Source: Eubacteriales Family XIII. Incertae Sedis bacterium (GTDB lineage: Bacteria; Bacillota; Clostridia; Peptostreptococcales; Anaerovoracaceae). Taken from it: 17,233 bases of DNA. The notes beneath the pieces are model-generated. The model was not told where the DNA came from. It made no database searches and worked only from the letters and a program-made list of their open reading frames with translations. The translations under genes and the position numbers were made by a program. The stretch lies in NCBI GenBank assembly GCA_031278255.1, contig JAITKU010000155.1, forward strand, positions 1 through 17,233. The letters run 5' to 3'. Each line of letters begins with the position of its first letter. The first letter of the stretch is position 1. This document shows, in pieces, positions 7,526 to 16,400 of the stretch.

Positions 7526-9143
7526 GATACGCGAGATAAGGCTGAAGCCCGGGGAAGCCCGCGCGGCGATAGCCCGCGCGATCGAGAGGCGCTGCGATTT
7601 GAAGCGGCTCGGATACGCCCTGTCCGCGTGGCACGTGGTCACGGAGTCCGTGGACGCGCGCGACAAGGCGCGCATTCGCTTCGTGTACTGTGTGGATTTT
7701 TCCGTGACGCGGCGGACGGACGCGGCGGGGGATGTCGAGGCGGAGTTCCTGCGGCGTCTCGGCGCGCGCGCCCCGCGCGCCGGAATCGAACTTGCGCCGT
7801 CCGCAGACGGCGATTTTTCTTTCATCCGGCCGGCGGCGGTACGCGCGGACGCGCGCGGCGGGCTTTCTCCCGTGATCGCGGGTTTCGGGCCTTGCGGCAT
7901 GTTCGCGGCCCTGACGCTGGCCGTGTACGGACGCGCGCCGATCGTTTTGGAGCGCGGCCTTGACGCGGAAACGCGCGCGGCGGACGTGCGCCGTTTCTTT
8001 GAGGGCGGCGCGCTCGATCCCGAATCGAACGTGCAGTTCGGCGAGGGCGGCGCGGGAACTTTTTCGGACGGCAAACTCACGACGGGGATCAAGGATCCGC
8101 GCGTCGGCACGGTGCTGCGCACGCTCGCGCGGGCGGGCGGCGGCGACGATATCCTGCGCACGCGCAGACCGCACATCGGAACGGATGTGCTGCGCATCGT
8201 CGTGAAGAACATCCGCGCGCGCATCCTGTCCCTCGGCGGGACCGTTCTGTTCGCGCATAAGCTGACGGGTCTTTTTACGCGCGACGGCGCGCTCAGGGCC
8301 GTTCGCGTCAAGACGCCGCGCGGCGAAGAGGAATTGCCGGCGGAATGCCTGTTGCTCGCGACGGGCCACAGCGCGCGGGACAGCTTTGCGATGCTGTGCG
8401 CGGCCGGCCTCTGTATGGAGCGGAAGCCTTTCTCCGTCGGGCTTCGCATCGAACATCCGCAGCAGTATATCGATACCGCGCAGTACGGGGAGAATTTCGC
8501 CGCGCTCTACGGTATGACGCCGCGCGAAGCCGGTTTGCCGCCCGCCGATTACAAGCTTGCCGTGCGGACGGCGGACGGGCGGGGCCTGTACACGTTCTGC
8601 ATGTGTCCCGGCGGCGTCGTGATCCCGGCCGCGTCGGAGCCTTGCGGCACGGTCACGAACGGCATGAGCGAACGGGCGCGCGACGGCGCTTTCGCGAACA
8701 GCGCCCTGCTCGTCGATGTCCGCGTTTCGGATTTCGCGTCGGAGGACCCGCTGGCCGGCATGGCTTTCCGGCGCGCCTGCGAACGGAGGGCCTTCGCGTC
8801 GAGCGCCGCGCCGCGTCCCTATTTCCCGCCGACGGAACGCCTCGCGGATTTCATGCGGGCGGACAGCGCGCTCGCCGCCTGTCTGCCCGCTTTCGCCGCG
8901 GACGCGATCCGCGAGGGCCTGCCGCGTCTGGGGGAGAAGCTGAAAGGCTTTGACATGCCGGAGGCGCGCTTGTACGGCGTGGAAACGCGCAGTTCCTCGC
9001 CGGTCCGTATACCGCGCGGTCCGGACCTTTGTACGAACATTCGCGGCATCTACGCGGGCGGCGAGGGCGCGGGCCGGGCCGGCGGTATCGTTTCGGCCGC
9101 CGTGGACGGCATTCGGCTCGCGGAGGCGATCCTCGCCCTCTGA
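7518..9143 (+). CDS. COG2509-type NAD(P)/FAD-dependent dehydrogenase
   Basis: The product has 541 residues. The first ~110 form the small mixed alpha/beta N-terminal domain of this family, beginning with the conserved-looking LRIREIRLKPGEA. The Rossmann FAD motif is GFGPCG at 122-127. The family hallmark LDPESNVQFGEGGAGTFSDG lies near 166-185, with a lysine and threonines just after it. A second dinucleotide-binding segment, GIYAGGEGAGRAGGIVSAA, lies near the C-terminus. The ATG at 7518 lies inside the end of the preceding gene, pointing to coupled translation. The family is widespread in Firmicutes and Bacteroidetes and its substrate is unknown. Its place behind two other flavoproteins suggests related redox work, but that is inference. 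The nearest alternative label is a generic FAD-dependent oxidoreductase. Confidence 0.9.
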   Translation: MLRIREIRLKPGEARAAIARAIERRCDLKRLGYALSAWHVVTESVDARDKARIRFVYCVDFSVTRRTDAAGDVEAEFLRRLGARAPRAGIELAPSADGDFSFIRPAAVRADARGGLSPVIAGFGPCGMFAALTLAVYGRAPIVLERGLDAETRAADVRRFFEGGALDPESNVQFGEGGAGTFSDGKLTTGIKDPRVGTVLRTLARAGGGDDILRTRRPHIGTDVLRIVVKNIRARILSLGGTVLFAHKLTGLFTRDGALRAVRVKTPRGEEELPAECLLLATGHSARDSFAMLCAAGLCMERKPFSVGLRIEHPQQYIDTAQYGENFAALYGMTPREAGLPPADYKLAVRTADGRGLYTFCMCPGGVVIPAASEPCGTVTNGMSERARDGAFANSALLVDVRVSDFASEDPLAGMAFRRACERRAFASSAAPRPYFPPTERLADFMRADSALAACLPAFAADAIREGLPRLGEKLKGFDMPEARLYGVETRSSSPVRIPRGPDLCTNIRGIYAGGEGAGRAGGIVSAAVDGIRLAEAILAL

Positions 9144-9217
9144 GGGGCGCTGCGGGGGACCGCGCCGGACGGTACAGGAGCGCCGCGGCGTTTATATAAT
9201 GGAAAAAGGAGTAAAAA

Positions 9218-9736
9218 ATGTTAGAGAAAGGGTATATCCAGGTCTATACGGGCGACGGCAAGGGCAAGACGACGGCCGCGCTCGGTCTGACGCTGCGGGC
9301 TTTGTGCGCCGGCGGGCGCGTCTATTTCGGACAGTTCATGAAAGGGCAGGACTACAGCGAACTCGCGGCCGTCAAGCACTTCGAGCGTTTGCGCGTGGTA
9401 CAGTTCGGCGATCCGCATTTCGTACACGGGAAACCCTCGCCCGACGATGTTTCGCACGCGCGCTCGGGACTTTCGCAGATCGATGAAGCCCTCGCCTCGG
9501 ATCGCTACGATGTGGTTGTACTGGATGAGGTGAACACCGCCCTGTCCTGCGGCCTGTTGTCGCCGCAGGAGGTACTCGCGGTGCTGGCGCGCCGTCCCGC
9601 GCGGGCGGAGGTCGTGCTGACGGGACGCGGCGCGCCGCGTGAGATCATCGACGCCGCCGACCTCGTAACGGAAATGCGGGAGATCAAGCATTACTACAAA
9701 AAGGGCGTGGACGCGCGCGTCGGCATCGAGAAGTAG
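9218..9736 (+). CDS. cobO: corrinoid adenosyltransferase CobO/BtuR
   Basis: The product has 172 residues, the normal length for this family. It transfers the adenosyl group of ATP to Co(I) of cob(I)yrinic acid a,c-diamide or cob(I)alamin, giving adenosylcobalamin forms in the cytoplasm. The P-loop TGDGKGKTT is at 11-19. LDEVN at 102-106 is the Walker B-like metal site. The C-terminal LTGRGAP followed by ADLVTEMREIKHYYKKGV is the family signature. The start is fixed by AAGGAG at 9206-9211, six bases before the ATG. It lies 74 bases behind the COG2509-type gene with no clear terminator between, so it may be cotranscribed. No other cobalamin gene and no cobalamin riboswitch is visible; it may serve salvage. 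Confidence 0.94.
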   Translation: MLEKGYIQVYTGDGKGKTTAALGLTLRALCAGGRVYFGQFMKGQDYSELAAVKHFERLRVVQFGDPHFVHGKPSPDDVSHARSGLSQIDEALASDRYDVVVLDEVNTALSCGLLSPQEVLAVLARRPARAEVVLTGRGAPREIIDAADLVTEMREIKHYYKKGVDARVGIEK

Positions 9737-9765
9737 GGGCGCGAAAGGGGATTGGGCGCCGTCGT

Positions 9766-11397
9766 TCAATCGGAAACCCGCGAGGGGGATACGGAGGTGT
9801 GGTATCTTCGTTTGACCGACGCGAGCCTTGGGCGCTTGGGCGCGGCGGAAGCGCGGCCGCGGTCGAGCAGACTGCGGCCCGTCATTTCCGCGGGCTTTTG
9901 CAGACCCATCATATCGAGCAAGGTAGGCGCGAGATCGCAGAGGCTCCCCCCGGACAGCAGGGCGGGGGCCTTTTTCGCGATCAGCACGAGCGGGACGGGG
10001 TTCGTCGTGTGCGCCGTGAACGGCGCGCCGTCCTCGTCCGTCATGCGCTCGGCGTTGCCGTGGTCGGCGGTCAGCAGGATTTGCCCGCCCCGCGCCGTTA
10101 CGGCCTCCGCGATCTTGCCTACGCAGGCGTCCACGGCTTCTACTGCCTTTGTCGCGGCGCGCATGACGCCGGTGTGTCCCACCATGTCGCAGTTGGCGAA
10201 GTTCAGGACGATCAGATCGTATTTGCCGCTCCTTACGCGCGCGATCGCTTCATCCGTCACGAGATAGGCGCTCATCTCCGGTTTCAGGTCGTAGGTCGCA
10301 ACCTTGGGCGAATCGATCAGCGCGCGATCCTCGCCCGCGTTCGGCTGCTCGATACCCCCGTTGAAGAAGAAAGTGACGTGCGCGTATTTCTCCGTTTCGG
10401 CGATCCGCAGCTGCGTCAGACCGAGGCCCGAAAGATAGGCTCCGAGCGTGTTTTTGAGCGTCTGCGGCGGATAGGCCGCCTCGACGTTCGGCATCGCGGC
10501 GTCGTAGAGCGTCATCGTGACAAAGAAGAGGGAGGCGTATTTTTTTTTGCGCGGGAAGCCGTCGAAGCGCGGATCGACGAAACAGCGCGTCAGCTCGCGG
10601 GCGCGGTCCGGGCGGAAGTTGAAGAATATGACGGAATCGCCCTCCTCCACGACGACGGGCTTTTCACCGGGTGCGAAGATGTTGCGCGGTTTCACAAACT
10701 CGTCGTTCTCGCCGGCTTCGTAGGCTTCAAGGAGCGCGTCGGCCGCGCTCCTTGCCGGTATGCCGGTCCCCAGGCTGATCGCGTCGTAGGCCAAGCTGAC
10801 GCGATCCCAGCGCTTGTCCCTGTCCATCGCGTAATAGCGTCCCGAAATCGAGGCGATGCGGCCGGCGCCGACGCGCCCGATCTCCGCTTCCAGTTCCGCG
10901 AGAAAGCCGCCGGCGGAGCGCGGCGGCGTGTCGCGGCCGTCCAAAAAGGCATGGATATACAGTTTTTTAAGCCCCTTTTGCTTCGCGAACGCGAGCAGCG
11001 CAAAGAGGTGCGTATTGTGGCTGTGTACGCCGCCGTCCGAAACGAGTCCAAGCAGGTGCAGCGCGCCGCCGCCCCGCGCGGCCCTGTCCGCGGCGCGGTT
11101 CAGGACGGGGTTTTTGAAGAAGTCGCCCTCGCGTACGGCCTTTGAGATACGCGTGTATTCTTGATATACGGTGCGGCCCGCGCCGATGTTCAGGTGTCCG
11201 ACCTCGGAATTGCCCATCTGTCCGCGCGGCAAGCCCACGGCCTCGCCGCTCGCCCCGATCGACGTATGCGGGTATTCGCGGAATATCCTGTCGAGGTTCG
11301 GCTTTCGCGCGGCGGCGATCGCGTTTCCGCGCGTCTCTTCCGATAGGCCGAAGCCGTCGAGTATCATCAGCATGGTTGGTCTGTGTTGAATGGTCAT
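9766..11397 (-). CDS. gpmI: 2,3-bisphosphoglycerate-independent phosphoglycerate mutase
   Basis: The product has 543 residues and interconverts 3- and 2-phosphoglycerate in glycolysis, using two Mn ions. Every expected catalytic residue is visible: D14, nucleophile S64 in GNSEVGH, H125, D153/D156, R187, R193, R262 and R265, K337, D404, H408, D445, H446 and H463. The start is fixed by AAAGGAG (complement of 11404-11410), six bases before the ATG. The usual family end is the segment MTGRSLL near residues 505-512. Here about 30 further residues follow, basic and serine-rich with no family resemblance, before the stop. The gene converges on cobO with 29 bases between the two stops. It is divergent from the flippase gene. 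Confidence 0.97.
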   Translation of the reverse strand: MTIQHRPTMLMILDGFGLSEETRGNAIAAARKPNLDRIFREYPHTSIGASGEAVGLPRGQMGNSEVGHLNIGAGRTVYQEYTRISKAVREGDFFKNPVLNRAADRAARGGGALHLLGLVSDGGVHSHNTHLFALLAFAKQKGLKKLYIHAFLDGRDTPPRSAGGFLAELEAEIGRVGAGRIASISGRYYAMDRDKRWDRVSLAYDAISLGTGIPARSAADALLEAYEAGENDEFVKPRNIFAPGEKPVVVEEGDSVIFFNFRPDRARELTRCFVDPRFDGFPRKKKYASLFFVTMTLYDAAMPNVEAAYPPQTLKNTLGAYLSGLGLTQLRIAETEKYAHVTFFFNGGIEQPNAGEDRALIDSPKVATYDLKPEMSAYLVTDEAIARVRSGKYDLIVLNFANCDMVGHTGVMRAATKAVEAVDACVGKIAEAVTARGGQILLTADHGNAERMTDEDGAPFTAHTTNPVPLVLIAKKAPALLSGGSLCDLAPTLLDMMGLQKPAEMTGRSLLDRGRASAAPKRPRLASVKRRYHTSVSPSRVSD

Positions 11398-11504
11398 GTT
11401 CTGCTCCTTTTTGTCGTGTCGTGCGGCCGAAAACCGCGGAGAGTGTCTTTCTCGCGCTCTCGGCCCCGTGCGCGCTCCGCCGGCCGTGCGGCGGAACCAT
11501 ATTC

Positions 11505-11510
11505 AGTATA
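11505..11510 (-). promoter_or_regulatory. possible -10 box for gpmI
   Basis: Read on the minus strand, 11505-11510 is TATACT, one base from the consensus. I see no recognisable -35 at the right distance and no TGn extension, so support is thin. If used, the gpmI leader would be about 100 bases. It contains GC-rich pairing segments, including GAGAG (11439-11443) with CTCTC (11457-11461). Confidence 0.25.
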
Positions 11511-11545
11511 CCGGATTTTTCGCCCCGGGGCTATGGGGGCGGCGA

Positions 11546-11580
11546 CGATAAACTTGAAAATACCGTTTTCTAAATTATCG
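11546..11580. promoter_or_regulatory. 35-bp dyad, candidate operator between gpmI and the flippase gene
   Basis: Two inverted repeats share one centre at 11563. CGATAA (11546-11551) pairs with TTATCG (11575-11580), and GAAAA (11556-11560) pairs with TTTTC (11566-11570). The site is A+T-rich in a GC-rich genome. It ends five bases before a TTGACG that could be a -35 box. This is the form of a binding site for a dimeric regulator. Which regulator cannot be told. Confidence 0.4.
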
Positions 11581-11584
11581 CGTG

Positions 11585-11612
11585 TTGACGTTTGCGCGCT
11601 ATGAAATAATAG
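11585..11612 (+). promoter_or_regulatory. candidate promoter P1 for the flippase gene
   Basis: TTGACG at 11585-11590 is a good -35 hexamer (5 of 6). Sixteen bases later, TAATAG at 11607-11612 is a poor -10. The surrounding A+T-rich run offers other registers. The leader from here would include the whole inverted repeat at 11631-11666, which could then fold as an RNA hairpin. Confidence 0.35.
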
Positions 11613-11630
11613 TATCGCGCCGGTGGTTTT

Positions 11631-11666
11631 TTTGATATAATAACCGAGGACCGGCATTATATCAAA
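11631..11666 (+). promoter_or_regulatory. promoter P2 (extended -10) inside a perfect inverted repeat
   Basis: TTTGATATAAT at 11631-11641 and ATTATATCAAA at 11656-11666 form perfect 11-bp arms around a 14-base GC-rich centre. The left arm contains TGATATAAT (11633-11641), an extended -10 with a perfect TATAAT. Transcription would start near 11648, at the centre of the repeat. A protein bound to both arms would cover the promoter, so an operator is the natural reading. It is not terminator-like, because the right arm is followed by A-rich sequence rather than T's. Confidence 0.5.
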
Positions 11667-11687
11667 TCAAAAAGGATTGCGGCAAGC

Positions 11688-13307
11688 ATGAGTAAAAAAA
11701 CCTTTCTGACCGGCGCCGCCATACTCGGCGCGGCGGGCCTGCTCGTACAGATGATGGGCGCGGTGTTTCGCATTCCCCTCGCGAATATCATCGGCGAGGT
11801 GGGCATGGGCTATTACCAGACGGCGTATCCCGTCTATATATTCCTGCTCGTTTTTTCGACGAACGGCGCGCCTGCGGCCATATCGAAGATGAGTTCCGAG
11901 CGCATTGCGGCCGGGCGCCGCGCGGAGGCCCATCGCGTATTTCGGCTGGCTTTCGTCGTCATGTTCGCGTTCGGACTCGTCGCCGCCCTCGGCGTGGCCG
12001 CTTTCGCAAAGCCGCTCGCGCACTTCGTGAAGAGCGAGGGTTCGTATTTCTCCCTGCTCGCGATCGCGCCCTCCCTGCTGTTCGTGCCGCTCATGTCCGT
12101 GTTTCGCGGTTACTTTCAGGGTATGCAGGAGATGCGGCCGACGGCCGTGTCGCAGCTTGTGGAACAGGCGATACGCGTGGCCGTCGGACTCAGCCTCGCC
12201 GCGTTCTTCGTCGCCGACAGTCTGGAAATGGCCTCGGCCGGCGCCTGCTTCGGCGCGAGCGTCGGACCCTTGGCGGGGATCTCGATCCTGCTCATCATCT
12301 ACGCGCGGCAGAAACGCCGGGCGGGAAGCGCCCTGTCGCGGGACGCCCTCGCGCGGGACGAAAACGCGGCGGAACGCGGCGAGAGTACGGGCAAACTGCT
12401 GAAAACCCTGGTCGTGCTGACCGTTCCCACGACGATCGGCATATCGGTCTTGCCGATCATGAACGTGGTCGATATGTTGCTCTGCCGCATACGGTTGACG
12501 GACGCCGGCTTCGGCACGCTCGAAGCGGAGGGGCTTTACGGCCTGATGACGGGCTTTGCGGCGCCCATCATCAACATTCCGATGGCCCTTGCCCTCAGCA
12601 TTGCGCTGAGCATGGTGCCCGCCGTGGCCGCCGCTTGCGGCGCGGGGGATCGGGAATTCCTCGATACGAACATCCGCATGGGCCTGCGGACGGCCATGCT
12701 CATCGGCGTGCCCTGCGGCCTGGGTCTCATGATACTGGCCGCGCCGATACTCGGACTCATATACCCCGCGCAGGCCGTCGCCGTTTCCGCCGCGCCCTGT
12801 CTTGCGATACTCGGCGCGGGCGTCGTGTTCCTCTGTGTGGCGCAGGCCATGGCGGGCATACTGCAGGGCCTCGGGCGGGCTTCGCTTCCCGTCGTCGCGC
12901 TGCTCGCGGGGGTTTTCGTCAAGTTCGTGCTGACCTACATACTGACGGCCCTGCCCGCCCTGCACATAAACGGGGCGGCTGTCGGAAGCACGGCCGGATA
13001 CGCCGTGGTCGGCGTCATGAATCTGATCTTCGTCAAACGAACGGCGCGCGTCCGCTTCGACGTTTCGCTTTCGGTCGTGAAACCGCTGGCCGCGGGCATC
13101 CTGATGTGCGCGGTTACGGCGCTCGTCTATTTCGTCTGCAAGGGTTTTTTGTCCGGCGGTCTTTCCGCGCTTATTGCCGTCTGCGCCGCCGCGGCCTCCT
13201 ATGTCCCGGCCGTCCTGAAATTCGGCGCGGTACTGCCCCATGAGATAGCGTCGCTGCCCGGGGGCGGGACGCTCGCCGCCCTGCTGCGGAGGCTTCGCCT
13301 GCTGTAG
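11688..13307 (+). CDS. MOP-superfamily flippase, SpoVB/YtgP-like (probable lipid II or polyprenyl-linked glycan flippase)
   Basis: The product has 539 residues, mostly hydrophobic helices, consistent with the 14-helix MOP fold. The N-terminus has the polysaccharide-biosynthesis flippase pattern (residues about 8-45, ending IGEVGMGYYQ). GYFQGMQEMRPTAVSQLVEQ near 144-163 is characteristic of the SpoVB/YtgP/MurJ-like group in Firmicutes. A charged cytoplasmic loop spans about 205-240. A second conserved segment, IPMALALSIALSMVPAV, lies near 303-319. The start follows AAGGA at 11672-11676. These proteins move lipid-linked cell-wall or envelope precursors across the membrane. YtgP-type members act on lipid II and SpoVB-type members act in spore cortex formation. 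The sequence alone does not separate the two. It precedes addA on the same strand, 98 bases apart. Confidence 0.9.
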   Translation: MSKKTFLTGAAILGAAGLLVQMMGAVFRIPLANIIGEVGMGYYQTAYPVYIFLLVFSTNGAPAAISKMSSERIAAGRRAEAHRVFRLAFVVMFAFGLVAALGVAAFAKPLAHFVKSEGSYFSLLAIAPSLLFVPLMSVFRGYFQGMQEMRPTAVSQLVEQAIRVAVGLSLAAFFVADSLEMASAGACFGASVGPLAGISILLIIYARQKRRAGSALSRDALARDENAAERGESTGKLLKTLVVLTVPTTIGISVLPIMNVVDMLLCRIRLTDAGFGTLEAEGLYGLMTGFAAPIINIPMALALSIALSMVPAVAAACGAGDREFLDTNIRMGLRTAMLIGVPCGLGLMILAAPILGLIYPAQAVAVSAAPCLAILGAGVVFLCVAQAMAGILQGLGRASLPVVALLAGVFVKFVLTYILTALPALHINGAAVGSTAGYAVVGVMNLIFVKRTARVRFDVSLSVVKPLAAGILMCAVTALVYFVCKGFLSGGLSALIAVCAAAASYVPAVLKFGAVLPHEIASLPGGGTLAALLRRLRLL

Positions 13308-13405
13308 CCGCGCGCGGGACGCGGCCGCGGCTCCGTGCCGTGACCGCTTGCAAAGGCCCGCGCGGGTTTGCGTTCTCGCGATCCCGAAGAGAGAGGAGAG
13401 AAGCC

Positions 13406-16400
13406 TTGAAATGGAATAAAGAACAAGAAGAGGCTATTTATTCCAACAAAAAGCGCATCCTCGTGTCCGCGGCGGCGGGTTCGGGCAAGACCGCCGTACT
13501 CGTTGCGCGTATCGGACGGCTGATTCTGGCCGGGACGCCGCTCTCCTCCATGTTGATCGTCACCTTTACGAACGCGGCGGCGGCCGAAATGCGCCGGAGG
13601 ATCGTCCGTTTTTTGACGGACAGGCTCAAGGAGGGCGACGACGCCTTTTTGCGCGCGCAGCTTTCCGAGATTTACAGCGCGCAGATCAGCACCTTTCACG
13701 CCCTCGCCTTGGCCGTGATCCGCGAATACTATTACAAGATCAAACTGGCGCCGGATTTGCGTATCTGCGACGAGGCGCGGCAGACCATCCTCAGAAACGA
13801 GGCCGCGGAAGAACTCTTCGCGTGCCGCTTCGCGGAGGATTACGAGGCTTTCACGGATTTTCTGCGGCACTACGCCGGGGAGCGGGACGAGGAGAGTCTG
13901 CGGGAGGAGGTACTCTTCGCGGTGTACGACGCGGTTCGCGTCAGGCCGAATTCCTTTGACTGGCTGCGCGAAAAGGTCGCCCTCCTCGCGAAGCCGGCGC
14001 GGGAGCTGTTTGCGGGCCGCGTGGCGGAGGCAGTCGCGGGGGATGTCGCGCGGGCGCTCACAAAGGCTTCCGCCCTCTGCCGCGCGGCGCGCGCTCTCTT
14101 GGAAGCGGGCGGGGCGCGGGCGTACCTGCCCCTTTGCGATGCGGATACGGACGGGCTGGATGCCCTCCTCGCGGAAGCGAAACGCCTGCGGGAAGCGTTC
14201 GCATCGGCCGCGCGGCTTGCGGACGCTTCCCGCGCGGGAGCGGAGGACGTCGACGGGCTGCAGACCCTCCTGTCCGCGGTATCCGCTTTCAAATTCGCGC
14301 GGTTTTCCGTTTCGGACAAGGAGGAAAAGGCCAAATACAAGGCGATCGAGGCGGAGGTGAAGCGTTTTCGCGACAGGGCGAAACGCGTGCTGCGCACGGG
14401 CGTGACGGATCCCTATTGCCGGCGGTCCTTGGCGGATTACGCCGCGGAAATCAACGATACCAAGCGCCATGCCGACTACCTCCTCGGGCTGATCGAGGCC
14501 TTTCACGCGATCTTCACGCGCAAAAAGTCGGAACGCGGCCTTATGGATTTCGCCGACGCGGAGCATTACGCTCTGGAAATACTCAAGGAGGACGATGTGG
14601 CGGAGGCGTACCGGAAGCGCTTCGTCCATATATTCATCGACGAATATCAGGACAGCAACGCCATGCAGGAAGAATTGATAAGCAGGATCAGCGCGGGCAA
14701 CAGCCTGTTCATGGTCGGCGATGTGAAGCAGAGTATCTACAAATTCCGGCTCGCGGAACCGGAACTGTTCATGCGAAAATACGAGGAATACGGGCGCGGC
14801 GAGGATGCGGAGGCGCTGCGTTTGGATTTGAACCGGAATTATCGCAGCAAGGCGCCCGTTATCGACGCGATCAACGGGATTTTCAGCCGCATTATGACCG
14901 CCGAGACGGCGGGTCCGGTCTACGACGAAAACGCGGCCCTGCACCGGGGGCTGGACGCGTTTGCGGACGAGGCGCGTTGGAACAGGGAGGCCCTGCTCTG
15001 CGCGGTGGACGGCGGCGCGCCGGAGGGCGACGCGGAGGGGGACCTTGCGCCAAAGGACGCCGCGGACGAGGCGGCGCACGCGGAGGAGGTCGCGGACGAG
15101 GGAACGGACGTCGTTTTGGAATTGCAGCAAACGGAGATCGAGGCCCTTGCGGCCGTCGCGATCGTCAAGGAGACGCTGTATGCAAAGGACGGCTCGCCGC
15201 GTCTGTTTTACGACAACAAGAAAGGCGCGGCGCGGGCTTTGGAAAAGCGCGATATCGTGATCCTGATGCGCGGGGCGCGCAACAGGGCGGACGTGTTTCA
15301 GCGGGTATTCGCGGAGAGCGGTCTGCCGGCTTTCACGGATACGGGGGTCGGCTATTTCGACACGGTTGAGATCGAAACGTTCATGAACCTTTTGCGCGTC
15401 ATAGACAACAGGCGGCGTGACATCCCCCTGCTCTCCGTCATGTACGCGCCGATTTTCGGCTTTTCGACGGAGGAATTGATGGATATAAGGCTGGCCGCGC
15501 CGCGCGCCGCCTATTGCGACGCGCTGCTTTTCTGCGCGGAGGCCGGTTCTGCCTCGGGACCGGCCGCGCCGCTTGGCGAGAAGATTCGCGACATGCTGGC
15601 GCGGCTCGCGGCGTGGCGCGAAAGCGCTTCCTTTATGCCTTTGGACGAGTTCGTGTGGACGCTCCTGCGGGAGAGCGGCTATTATATCTTCGCCGGCGCC
15701 TTGCCGGGCGGCGTGCAGCGGCAGGCCAACCTGCGGGCTTTGGCGGACAAGGCCCTGGATTTTCAGAATATGCACATGCGGGGACTCGCCGGTTTCATAA
15801 ACTACGTCGAACACATCCGGCGGAAAGTGGATGTGGGGCAGGCGCGGCTCATCGGCGGGAGTGAGGATGTGCTGCGCATTATGACCATCCACAAGAGCAA
15901 GGGTCTCGAATTCCCCGTCGTTATCGTCGCGGGCGCAGGCAGGCGCTTCGTTTCGGAATCCGCGGGCGCGGTCAGCGTACACAAGGATATCGGTATCGCG
16001 CTGCGCCGTACGGATCCCGCGAGGGGCCTGTACAGGAACACCCTGCTGCAAAACGTGATCAAAAGCAAGAAAGCCGCGGAGGACTTCGCGGAAGAGATTC
16101 GCATCCTCTACGTCGCGTTTACGCGGGCCATGGACAGGCTGATCCTGCTCGGAACCGCAAGGGGCGGTCTTGCGGGCCTACGGGCGCGCGACGCGGCGGC
16201 GGACGCGCGGTCCCACTTGGAATGTATCGCGCAGATCGCGGAGGAGGCGGGTTTTCGCGTCTGCGAGCGCGCCGTTTCGGCCGCCGCGCACGGGCCTTGG
16301 AAAGAACGGCGTTCCCGGAGTCTGCGGGAATTTCTGTCGTCGTCCGCGGTCTGCGATCCCGAAACGGCCCGCGAGGCGGACCGGCGTCTCGGCTTTTCTT

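Noticed and set aside
9195..9200. TATAAT just before cobO, as a promoter
   Set aside because: Transcription would start near 9207, inside the AAGGAG that serves the cobO ATG, and no -35 is present. A leaderless start is unlikely when the binding site is this good.
9144..9217. Terminator between the COG2509-type gene and cobO
   Set aside because: GGCGCT (9146-9151) can pair with AGCGCC (9179-9184), but the loop is long and no T tract follows, so termination is not supported.
9144..9217. Cobalamin riboswitch before cobO
   Set aside because: The 74-base gap is too short for the roughly 200-base structure, and no B12-box-like segment is visible.
9799..11145. A 448-codon forward open frame opposite gpmI
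   Set aside because: gpmI has every catalytic residue and a good ribosome binding site. The forward frame is arginine-rich without motifs.
13199..16051. A 950-codon open frame on the minus strand
   Set aside because: It lies antisense to addA, whose helicase motifs are unmistakable. The antisense product is rich in R, H, A and D with no domain pattern, as GC-rich codon bias produces.
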